From Eutreptiella sp. 'Long Island Sound 2002' (Eukaryota > Euglenozoa > Euglenophyceae > Eutreptiales > Eutreptiaceae), in the NCBI GenBank assembly GCA_964036045.1, contig OZ038384.1, positions 38,370,238-38,434,237 on the forward strand: DNA of 64,000 bases, read 5' to 3'. Below, one piece after another: positions 21,701 through 33,700 of this stretch (position 1 is its first letter; each line of letters starts with the position of its first letter). The notes beneath the pieces were generated by a model, which was not told the origin of the DNA, did no database searches, and was given only the letters and a program-made list of their open reading frames with translations. Position numbers and translations under genes: made by a program.

Positions 21701-24700
21701 ACTTGTTCAAATAGTGCTCATGAACAATCCACAACATCCATCAGACACAAAACGCATGACAGACACTTGACACACCAAGACGCAGTGACACAGAACATTT
21801 CATCGTTGCACCGGGGGTTGCCAATACACTGGGCATTCATGGAACACATATGAAGAGCCAGTGAACCATACCCAATCAGTGCGTTGTGCGGTGGTGTGCA
21901 TCACATTCCGAAGCAAGGCAAAGAATGCACACGTACGTAGACTTCCATGATATGACGTCCACATCCACCTGTATGCTTTCAATTGAGTAGCAAAAACGCA
22001 AAAGTCAAAGGGATATGGGGCTCATTGTTGCAAGTGTCACGCACATGACACAAAACTATTAATTCTGGGAAATAGACCACTTCTAACTAATTGGAAAAAA
22101 AAATTTTCCTTGCAATAAAATTTTCAATGCCCGTTTCATCCCTTGGTTTGAAAACGCCAAACAACCCATGTCAGATGCATGTAAGATTTGTTATGCAACA
22201 TTTCAAGCTCTCTAGCTCACCAGAGCTTTGCACCCCCAACAATGGACGGCAGCAAGTGTGTAGCTGCACTTCGCTGAAGATGCACGTCAAAGGAACTATC
22301 ATGGGGTGTGGATGATGAAAATGGGAGTTGAAATGCAGCGACATTGAGCATGATGTAGTATCCCTAACCAGGATTGAACATTGGGACCGAGGTGGTGGGG
22401 GAAGGAACATTGTCTAGGAGACTTCAACACGATCATGCGCTTGCTTCACCGTGATCCCATCACTGTTTTTTGACTAATTTGTAATGACAATATATTTTTT
22501 TGCCCCTCCCCCTTTTTGTTCATCTCTTTATGTGTTGGCAACTGGCTTTCGCTTCACTGCGGTCGCATGCATGTGTACTAAATAGTTTGTAATTTTTTGT
22601 GCCCCAAGCCCCTCTCGCCTTTTTGCCTCCTTGATCCCATCAATGTTTTTAGAGTAGTCTGTAAAAATACTATTTTTTGTGGCCCTCCCCTATTCTTGTT
22701 TATCTGTTTGTGTGGCAAGTGGTGTTCGCTTCACCTCGATCCCATCGGTGTTTGCTAAATAGTTTGTAATGATACTATTTTTTATGACCCCTCCTCCCCC
22801 CGTTTTTGTCCAGTGGCTTTCGCTTCACCGCGATCCCATCCATGTTTTTAGACTAGTCTGTAATGATCCTAATTTTTGTGCCCCTCGCCTATTTTTGATT
22901 ATCTGTTTTTGTAGCAAGTGGTGTTTGCTCACCGCGGTCCCTTCTCTGCTTGCTAAATATTTTGTAATGATACTATTTTTCATGCCCGCCCCCCTCCTCC
23001 TTCCCCTTTTTGGGCAGCCCCTGTTTTTTGTTAGGAAGTGGCATTCGCTTCACCGCGATCCCATCCATATTTGTTGATTAGATACTCTTTTTTGTGCCCT
23101 CCTTCCCCCCCACTTGACTCATGGCGACCTTTGATTCTATGTTGGCAAATACTGTTCACTTCATCAGGATCCCATCTTTGTTTGCTGCATAGTTTTGAAT
23201 GAGGGTAATCATTCATGTGCTAGGTGGTTGGAAAAAGGTCAAAAGCGGGTTGCACAAATGTTATTGCTCTAATGTGCTCGATGCATGATGCCTGATATTT
23301 GTTGCCTTGTACACGGTACACGGGGGGGGCGACCCCTCGGTTCTGGACGCCAACTACCCCCCCTACTAACTGTTGGCCGGAGCCCCTTGGGGGGGGGGGG
23401 GGGAATCTGAGGGGGGGGGTTCAGGGAGGGCGAAGGGGGGGGGTATAGGAGGGGCGGGGGGGGGGGGGGCTCCGGGAGGGTCGGTTGGGGGGGGGTCCAA
23501 GTGGGGCAATTCGGGGTGGTGGGGGGGGGGTCCACGTGGGGCGATTTGGGGTGTTGGGGGGGGGGGGGGGGCACAGGCTCCCCTTACCTCCCCTTGCCCT
23601 CCCTCTAACCATACCATCACCATAAACCTAACCCTAACCTTTGCAGCTAGTTGGTTTGGCCATGCCAGCCATGTTGATTGGGCTTAACAGGATCCCCCCA
23701 ATTTCGTTCATGGCTGCTTTTGCCACATCATCGCTCTTCATTTGGGACCCCAACACTCACTCTGACCCTAGCCTAGGGTGAGAGCCAGGGCTAGGGTTAG
23801 GGTTATGTGTAGGGATATGAGTAGGCTGAGGGTTGGGGGTGGGTGTTAGAGTCGAGGTTGGGTTTAAGGATAGTGTTGGGGTGCAAATTGGACCAAATTG
23901 TCCTTAAGGCACCTTTGGTGTTCATGCAGCATCGAGCGCCTTAGGCGCCCATGGACGCCTGAGGGCAAAACCTTTGGCAACTAACTGTTGGCCGAAGGCC
24001 CCTAGGGGGGGGGGGGGGGGGCAAGGGTAATTGGCGTCCAAGGACCCACGGAGTCCACCCCCCCCCCCCCCCGGTGATACGGTAGGTTCGTGATGCCACA
24101 CGTTCGCTCGCTTGCTCGCGGGCACTTCAGTTTGGCAGTAGCAGTAGTACAATCATATTGTTGACAAAAAGGGGATAACTTGGGGTTTGCATGAAAGTGC
24201 CATGGTGGGCATACAAAAGGTAAAATGGCGGCTACAATATGTTTGCGGTGTGTTTTGCATGGGGTGTATTGATTGTATTCCACTTTTGCGTTGCAGTCCC
24301 GTTGTTCTACACAGGATTTTGCTTTTGCGTTGGCAATTGGCTTCCGCTTCACCAAGCACCATTGTTTTTCGGCGTATGATTTGCAATGCCAATGTGCTAA
24401 CCCAGCACTTACGTGGTCTTATGTGGCTTGTACTGGTTGTACAAGTTGTCTTTGTTTGCCCACTAGAGGCCAAGGTTATGCCAAAGTGCGTATTTATGGA
24501 GGGCGTTGTCCTGTTTGCACTCCATCATGTGGTTGTGGCGCACATCGATGGCGGAGAAGAGCTTTCCATAAACGTCACTTGCGTTGTGTAGTGCTAAAAA
24601 CAATGACAGAATGGGTGCAAAGTGATGGCTCTTTGTTGTTATGTGATTGTCGACGTAGCCATGTGCAAAAACGCCTTCCTCATCATGTACGGCTTGCGCG

Positions 24701-27700
24701 TCAGCGATGTAGGCGGAGAACAAAGAGGAGAGCATTAACGCTACACCCTAGGTGGAGGGCCGTTTTACTTTCCTAGCTGCCTCTTGCGGTTGCTTTGCGA
24801 TGACGACCATGCTTGGCTGGGTGGCTGTCATGGCTTCTTCGTTAAACCATGTGATGCGTGCTTTGAATGAGAATGGCCCCGGGAGAGTACTGAGTAGGTA
24901 TTGCAGTCCATACAAGACTGCGAGAAGTTTCATTGGGTGTCGCGCTGGGTGCCAAGCAGGTTGGTCGTCGGGGGAGACCAAACTTTCATGCGGCGCCTTG
25001 TCGGTGTGTCCACCTCGCCCTTGGTGGGCTGAATTTACAATATGGGGGTGTGGGACATGGTTGCGGCGGCACGGGTCAACGTGGCGACCCGGCGCACCTT
25101 GGACCGTGAGGAGGCGGCCCGCTGCCGCTACAAGGGGACCGGCCGTAGCTTGGAGAATGGGGGACGCATAGGGGATCTACACATTGTGGTGGACCAGTGC
25201 GTGGTTTTCCTATGCATCCTCCATTGTTGCATGGCCATAGGCCGGCTCCAAGTGGCGTTCATCGAGACACGCCTCGTGGACCTCCCCAAGGAGAACGCCG
25301 ACGCCGTGCAACGGGTCCTCTACCGGGCCCGCACGGGTGTGAAGTGGGGTGCGACGGGGGCACCCGACGAGGAGGAGGCCCGTGTGTTGTTCCTCGCGTG
25401 GGAGGAACTTGCTCCGTTGTTGGACGATGTCCCGGAGGATGGTGAATGGCAAGCCGTCGTGGCCATGTGTGACCTCCTCCGGGAGTTGTACACGGACAAG
25501 CCGCCCCGCGGGGACCTACGTGCGGCCGAGGTGGCGCGCGCCTACCGTGCACATTGTTGCAAGGAGGCGTGTCAATCAAACTACCTCTTCTATTTGGAGG
25601 AGGATGTCACCGAGGCCGTGGCGAATGCACGCCGCTTAGGGGTAGGGTTGGGTGCCGTGTGCGCTGATGTTGTTGAGAGCCTCAACGCCATCCTTAAGCG
25701 TGCATACAATGACCACTCGGGCCGGGGGGGGGGGGGGGGGCGGATGCCGGGGGCAACCCAACTAGAACGGGAGGGGGAGGTAGTTTCACAAGTGTGGGAT
25801 GGTGGTTTTTAAAATTTGACCTCCCGTTACGCAACTACGGGACCCCCCATACCGCCCCATGCACCATGGCCAAACTCATGGCCACCCGTCTCCCCCCGCC
25901 CTCCACCCTTGCTTCCCCACCGCCAGCTTTGTTTTCTCCTTGCCATGGACGCCTCGGCCATGCAAAAGATGTTGGCCGACATGTTCAAAGCGAACAACGA
26001 AGCCCTGGTGTGTTTTGCTTGTGCACGCTTGCTTGTGTATACGGATTAATATTTGCGGCGATTCGTTTAACATTTCGAGATTAATATCAATAGTCGCATT
26101 CATTAATATTTAATATATTAATTAATTTTTCGATACATAATATTAATTTCAAGAAATTAACTCGGGGGCACAAAAATTAGCTTTTTTTTTCCACCCTCTC
26201 ACTCTCTCAGATGGCGCAAGTGAAGCAGCGACTGGCAGTAGCAGCTGCTGCAGCAGCTCCTCTAGTCCCTGCACCACCACCATCGCCTCCCCCGCCTCCA
26301 CCCGCCGCACGCCCATCTGAGGCATCAAGCGGAGACTCCTCGGATAGGCGGAAAAAAGTGAGGTGGAGAAGAAGAAAAAGAAGAGGGAGAAGAGGCAGAG
26401 GGAGAAGAGCCAGGGGCAAGGGGGGGGGGGTACAGGCCAGCCTGGGGGGGGGGGGGGTTAAGGAAGAGGGGGAGGGGGAAGTGGTGGTGGACGAGGGGGA
26501 CGGGGACGGGGACGGGGACGGGGATGGAGTTGAGGTTGTTAACCCCCCCCAATCACACCCCCCCCCTCCCCCACTGGCTTCTCAAAGCCCTGGGCCCCCA
26601 GTCTGCCACCGCCCAGAAGGTGAGGCCGATCCCCAGGTCAGCCCAGGTGCTGGAGCAAGGGTGCGCGGGGGATCAACCAGTTTTTTCCTCCCCCACGCAT
26701 AGCCACATGACAGTCATGTGGATTTTTCGCAGGTTAATCTGGTGTTTGATTCGCCCGAAGGAGGGGGAACATAGAGGCACCTGGGGTAAGGATGCCTCCA
26801 GGGGGGGGGGGGTCTGGGTCTGGAAACCCCTCCCTAGTGCCCCCCTGGCCCCCATGCCAGAAAACATCAGTGCGGGCAGTTTGCCCGCACTGAGTTTATT
26901 GTTTGACCCCCGCGCCGTCCGTTTTGGGACGCCGCATTACCAGGTGCTGCTGCAGCACTGGGCCCAGCTAGGGGTCAAGTAGTGGCGCCAGGGTAAGGCC
27001 GTGGTATTCGGGGTCGACATGGCCACTTTCCTGGCCCTGCCCCGGCCCATTTACGACCCGGGGTGTCAGCCCTCGTACGAGGGCTTGATCCCCCACTCCC
27101 GCACCGTGAAGGCGGCCTCGGTGGCCGCGAACGTGGCCAAGCCGGCGGCCCAATCGGCCCCGATGGCCAGCGCGGGAGCCCCCGTGGAGGCCCCCAGTGC
27201 AGCCTCTCTCTTCCGAGAGGCCGTGGGGGCAGTGCAGGCAGGCGGCACCAGCAGCACTTTCGAGGTATGTTGCTTGCATGCCTGCATTAATTGTAAGGTC
27301 GCTAGCATTAATTTCTCGAGATTCATATTTAATTTTGGAACCGCCGCTCGAAATGTTAAAAGTTAAAGGTTAATATTAAAGTCGAAAAATTAAAAAAGTA
27401 GCCGAAAAAATTAATTCACCCTTTTTTTTATTTTTATTTTTATTTTTTTTTGCACGTCATTGACGTCGTGGTCAACGCGACGAATGCTAGGCCCATTCGG
27501 GTGGCCTGGCGAGACGCTGAGAGCTCCCAGGAAGTACCCTTGGGGGCCCTCCAACGCATCGTGGCCCGCGATCCACCCCTGGGCCTTGCTCTCTTGCGCG
27601 GTCTCCACGACTGGGAGACTGCGCGCGTGGTGAGCGGCGTATGGGTGATGTCGCGCCACTTCCGGCCCAGGGAGTGGGCTCGGATGCAGGAGGTGGGGTA

Positions 27701-30700
27701 TGCGGGGGGGGGAGGATGAGGAGATGTGGGGGAGCATGGGAGGGGGTGGGGTGAGCGAGGGGGAGGAGGGGGGGGAGGGGGGGGGCATCCACCACCACCG
27801 CCCCGCACCCCCCCCCCAAGCCAAGCCGCAACCCAACCCCCCCCAAACCCCCCCCCAAGAAGCGAAAGTTTTCTTTCGAGTCGTCCGACGAGAGTGACGA
27901 CGGAGCGATCCCCCGGGCCAAAAAGCCCAAACCCCCCACCACCACCACACGGCCTACGAAGGCCGTCTCCGCCCCCAAACCCACCAACCCCCCAAGACCG
28001 CCACCGCCAACCCCCCCCACCACCAAGACGGACACCCCCAAGGGTGCCAAGAAGAAGGACGACCGTCCTGAGGATCCGATCGTTGGGACGGTCGTCCACG
28101 TACCCTACCCCAAAGGGGTAGAGAGGGGCACCGTCCGTGGTATCCACGGGCGGAAGTACGGTGCCGTTTGGGTGGAATACCCGGGCGGCACCACCCTCTA
28201 CGAGGTGGCCCGGCCCCTCCTCTTCCCCACCCTCGAGGAGGCCGAGCGGCACCGGGAAGAGGCCCGGGGGGCGGGCAAGAAAAAGGCCAAACTCCCGCCC
28301 CCACAAACGAAGAGTCTAACCCCCCGAACGCAAACCCTACCACCAAACCCACTAACCCAATTAACCCCACTAACCCCACTAACCCCCCATCCGGACCCGC
28401 AAAGATGTGGGACCCCACTACGGGGTCCCATGAGGTATGAGGGCCCGGATAGGGACCCAATGGGCCACAATGGCCATGGACAACATACATAAACACACAC
28501 ATAATGCATTACATGTTGCGTTGTGCCATTGTTAGGAGGGTTAATATTTGGGGAATTGAGTTAATATTTATGAGATTAATATCAATGCTAGCGACTCTTT
28601 AATTTTTAACTTTTCAAATATTAATCCAAAAATTAAAAACAAAAATTAAAGCCGAGAGCCATTTTAACATTTTGAAACAACCACATGGGTAGGACCCCCC
28701 CACCAACCCCCAGGGGGAAATGACACCCAAGCCCGTAAGGCAACCCATGGGGGTCATAATTTTCACGGCAAACCCCCTAACCCCCCCTAAAAAAATTGAA
28801 ACTTGAGATTAACGTGTTAATTGTTGGCCAGATATTAAATATATTGGGTTTAATCTAGGTCACTAGGGATGTGCTAGACAAGGAGTCGGGGGTTGGGGAG
28901 GCCCTGTTGCCCTGCTCTCTCCCGCCCAAGCCCACAAACATGTCCTTCATGCTGTTTGTAAAAAGCACCCTCCCCGACAGTGCACAAGGTGCAGGGGCGA
29001 GGGGTGGGGGTCAGGGTTGTCATGGAGGGAAATTATCTGGCTTCGGTGAGCGGTCAAGCAGGCTTTGCCCCCGTCATGTGGAGCAAAAATGCTCAAAATT
29101 TGATAGGAACTCAAAAATGTGAAAAACAAAAACAGGCAACAGAAAATTCTATTGCCTTTGGCAAGGCACTTTGAAGAGAGGCCGACAGTCAGCCAATCAG
29201 TCAGGCAGGCGGGCAAGCAGCCAGGCAGGCAGGCAGTCAGTCGGGCAAGGCAGGCAGGCAGGCAGAAACACACAGTTTGGCTTTTTTCAGTTGCGGACTA
29301 CAATTACAAAAATTGGGGAACCTATTGTGCACCGGCACACTCAGTGGTCGAGTGGTTGAACACCCGACCGATGATTGGTGTGGCGTTGGTTCAAATCCCG
29401 GCCGGTTGCCCGCGGATTGCCGGCTCAGCCGATCGACCCCTGAGCCCTTTTGTATACTCGGCCCTGGTTCAAATCCTTCTAACCACAAACGTTTGACCCT
29501 CCCCCCCCCCAAAATGGAATCCAATTTTAGGGGGATAGAGGCCTCAAAATAAAAAAATCCATTGTGGGATTGTTTTGTCGGGCAAAATAATGATTTTTAC
29601 AAGGGGTTGGACGTCCAATATCATGCCTTGGGGTATGCTACGCAAATGACCCCCCAAAAGGGGGGGGGGGGGGTATGGTGTCTGCGCCTGCGCTTGATCC
29701 AATAACTTCTCTTCAAGGTGATTTTTTGACCCCCTTCCTTTAGTCTGGTCCAGAACTACACTGAAACGGCTGCATCGTGTTACTGATTTGCAAGATTTCC
29801 CACGTACGACACAACGACACAAGCACACAAAGCTAAGCCAATCACACACCATGACAATCAAAGTGGCACTCACCACCTTCACCACCAACTCTGGAGGGGA
29901 GTTGTATCTTGCCATTTCCAAGAGCTGATCCTTGGTGAGCCCACTCAGCTGGGCCAAGACATCAATCAGCACCATCTTGTAGAATCGGACACCTCCTGCA
30001 CCAACCACTTTCTCAATGTCCAGGGTGACATCATCGCTGAGGTCATCCAGAGTCCCTGGGTGCACACATCGGTCAGACCATTCAGCAACTTCCCAAACCC
30101 AACCAAACACTTGAGCCCCCCCCCAAACCCTAAAATGCACTTCCAAACACGCCGCAATTGCACCCCAGAAAAGGAGAGGGGGGCTAAGGGAAGTTGGTTT
30201 TCAACCAAATCCCCTGAACCCTGTTGCAATCTGAGGAGTTTCTGAGTGAGTGTCTCAATACACATAGGTGAGCAACAGATCACACACGATGCAAACACAC
30301 CAACACCAACACAGACGCACTGCGGATGGAACTGCCACAGGTGGGCACTGGGTGTGAAGACTCCTCGTCAGGCTGGCAATGAAGTAATGAACATGCAACA
30401 AGTCATGGAGGCTAGGCGCCTTTTTGCAGGGTGTAGTCACAAACAGGCAGTCGCAGGCAACGTTGATGGGGCGGTCAACAACGCTGGTGCGTCTGTCCAC
30501 CCCTGAGGACAAAGACAGGCAAACCCTGAGTTCAGTATCCCGCACCATGGGAGGGGAGGAGTCAGCTCACCGGATGAAACCAGACATGGTCTTCGGCAGA
30601 CATACTGGCTCGGCGGACAAGCGGCTGGCCGATTGTCCGGCCGGACGGTTGGCTGGTCGCTTGTGCGGTTCATTCCAGCACACCCATGTGTGCACTAGTG

Positions 30701-33700
30701 ATAGCAACCCCGAACCCAAACAGTGTTCAGTGACACAAAGAATGATGGTCAAAATGGGCTCAAAATGAGCCTGATTCATCCGTTTGGGCACCCGAAATGA
30801 ACTACGATCAGTTTTGGAAAAAGGTGCTTTTGACCCATTGTTGAGCCACTTGTGTTCCCAAAATGGCCCATTTTGAAGGCTCTTTCGGACTTGAAAGGGG
30901 CTAAAATTGCCCAAAATGGGCTCATTTCACTTGCTTGTGCACCCCAAAAATGGTCTGGGAATAACTTTGAGGAAACACATTTTTGACCATTTTCGACCCA
31001 TTTTTGGTCCCACAACAGCCCATTTTCCAGGCGTTTTGTGAATTTATAGACTGTATGCCAAAATGGCTTACAATTGGGCTCAAAATGGGCTCATTTCACT
31101 TGATAGGGCACCCCAAATGCTCCAGGATTGTTTTTGGAAATGCGCATTTTGGACCCATTTTTGGTCTCACAACAGCCCATTTTCAAGGCATCCTGGGATT
31201 TTTTGGAGGGAGGACGCTACTTTCTTTGTGCTCGCGTCTCACAGCTCTACGGACCGCAAGGCGCACAAGGACTACACACGCACCATGCGCGATGGGCAAA
31301 GCCATACTGCATTCTTGGGCCTCCACGAGTTGCAAGCCGGCAACGTGGAGGCCATCCTTGGGCCATACAAGCAAGTTCTACTACGCACCGGCTTGTCGGT
31401 GGACGAATGGATCAAACTGAAATTGTAAAATTCCTGGTCCACCAACAAAGGCTAACAAGGGCAAAAACGGGGACACCGTGGCCCACGGCAAACATCGGCA
31501 CAGATTTGTGGATTGTGGCACGGGGGCCGATCCTGGTCAGGACCCGACCTCAAAAGGGGGGGGGGTGACCTCAAAAGGGGGGGGGGGGCTCTACAAACCC
31601 CAAAATGGTTGTACAGAACAATGGGTTTTGTGGGCGCCGGAAGCGCTGGAGAATTTGTTTTAGGCATATGGCAGGGGCACATTTTTCTAGTCGACCGTAT
31701 GTGTCCGTACTCAAAATACTCAGAATTTTGTGGAGAATTCAAAAATGGCTGAAAAGCACAAAAAAGGATTTTGACCCCAACCCGGCCTCCGGGTCGGACT
31801 TGGCAGATGGGAGCCTGAGTTGATGCGCAATTTTCTTTTGAAAATTTTTCACCCCACTTGTGTATAATCAAAACGATCAGCGCATCGTGGGGATCATTTT
31901 GAGGTATGTATGTTGGGGTACCCACCAAGCCCCCCCCCCCCCCCCTACAGGCCCCAAAACTGTCGCACACCCCTCGGGGTCACACATTGGCTGGCGGCCC
32001 CCGTGGGATTGTGGATACAAAAAGAACAGCGAGTCCAACGAAAAAATAGAGAACACCGACCCATGGCATCCACCTACCTCAAGCCCAAACCCCCCTCCCC
32101 CTTACCCTCATTGATACCCCCTAAAATGGGCTTTTGGCAGCAAGTTGTGCCCCCAAAAAACAACAAAAAACACGAAAAATAAAACAACAACAACCATGGC
32201 AAACTAACCCAAAAAATGGGGGACCCCAATGTCATGGGAGCCGGGACCGGAAACAACAGCAGGCGGGTCTCAAGTACGTCAACCTAGGATTACGGCACAC
32301 CAACGGGTCAACATTACCAAGCGAACGGTCCCAGCGACCGCTAATCCACCACAATCACCATGTCTTTCCCACCTCTAACTGCGCTATCTCCTACGCGGAT
32401 ATTTTTCCTTTGGCACCAGGTGGTCCTCCGAACGCCCTCTCTAGTCTTGACGACATCTCCACCAGCCGGTGCATTGATTCACGGTTGTTTCGTCCACACG
32501 CCGGGGGCGCTGTCCCCTGTCGGTCCTAAGGGAGGAGGCCCCTTCATCAATTACTCTATGATAGACGGGGGCCGCAAATTATATGCGGTGGTTGTTTTCC
32601 GCTTGACCCTTTGATGGCCGAAATGCCATGGCAAGGCACACTCACGAGTGAGGATGAAGTTTGGGGGAGGGGGGGTCATATACTCTTCTGTTGTATGATA
32701 GGACCCCCATTGTCCCCACCATCGTCCCACGTTGGTTGGCAGTGCCATCCATTTTAGCAAGGCCACATCACCATGTCTCCAAGAGCACCCCCTGTGATAC
32801 TCGTATTCTGATCCGTCAAGCGCCCTGCCCATCCTGTCTTTGAGCCGCGCTGGTCGTTAGGGACAGATGAACACCAACCCTTTTTCTCTTGTGGGCCCAT
32901 TTTTCTTGAGCCACTGCACCCACGCCGTCGAGTAAACCCTAAGGTCCCTAGTAAAGAGCCGTGTGCTATTCTTGATGCCATGGAAGCACATGGATCCTTC
33001 ACCCATAGCACGCCGGCGGATGGAGAATGTTTGTCCCACTTGGGGACCCCCACGAATGAGAGGAGGGCAAGACCATAGACCTTGCAAGACTGTGATATGA
33101 GTTGCAGCGTCTCCATGTCCCCGAAGGCCCAGCGATCTTCGTCATCCCCTGGTAACGAATACTTGGCCATGCGCCAAATCTTGCGAGTAATGACGGGCTC
33201 GATTCCACTTCATGCCTTCCACCGCTCGGATGGCACGGATGGCTCCCTGGACTATTGAATGTGGTGCTCTCCTGCAGTAAACCGGCTGTATGTACGCCAT
33301 GACCAAGGTTTTTGCTTAGGCATGGGCAAAACGCGGGTCAACGGGTCAACACCGTTTCTGGCACATTGACCTACTGGTCCATAAAAAATTATGGTTTTTT
33401 GGGCCCCGTTTTTTTATATGACAGCACTAGCCCCAAGCTGCTGTTGGTGGGTTTGACGGTTGACATCCTCCAGCATGACGTGGGCCTTGTGGGCTTCATA
33501 AATCTCCCAATACATATTGCACAGACTAGTCCCCGCAAGTTTTTTTTAGTATTTCGCGTGGCACTTTCAGCCGGCTCACACCGGCTAGTGATGAGGTTAA
33601 TATTGTGGCAAGGGCGCTCATTAAGTAGAGGTCGCAACGCTGGTTCGTGACCCCGACTTGAGCCCGAATGGGTCCTTTTTCCCAAGTGCAAAGAATAGGT

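Larger units (their letters stand above)
25945..28500 (+). pseudogene. Multi-exon element gene with Pro/Ala-rich N-terminus and chromo/SH3-like C-terminal module
   Basis: Exon 1 (25,945-26,007) reads MDASAMQKMLADMFKANNEA and stops at a gtgtgt donor. Exon 2 begins at 26,211 after ctctctcag with MAQVKQRLAVAAAAAA, Pro runs and a basic region. A later block (about 26,851-27,264) carries FDPRAVRFGTPHYQVLLQHW, an in-frame TAG at 26,980, then AVVFGVDMATFLALPRPIYD, and ends at a gtatgt donor. The block from about 27,455 reads VIDVVVNATNARPIRVAW and PLGLALLRGLHDWETARVV. After G/C runs, PIVGTVVHVPYPKGVERGTV and YGAVWVEYPGGTTLYEV form a small beta-rich module. The stop and frame changes suggest decay. 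Function unknown; likely borne by the element at 25.0 kb. Confidence 0.4.

Noticed and set aside
23269-23687. Several Pro- or Gly-rich ORFs on both strands
   Set aside because: Pure translation of poly-G/poly-C tandem sequence.
27440-28306. Minus-strand ORF of 288 residues
   Set aside because: Gly/Pro/Trp-rich shadow of the plus-strand element gene; its openness comes from C and G runs.
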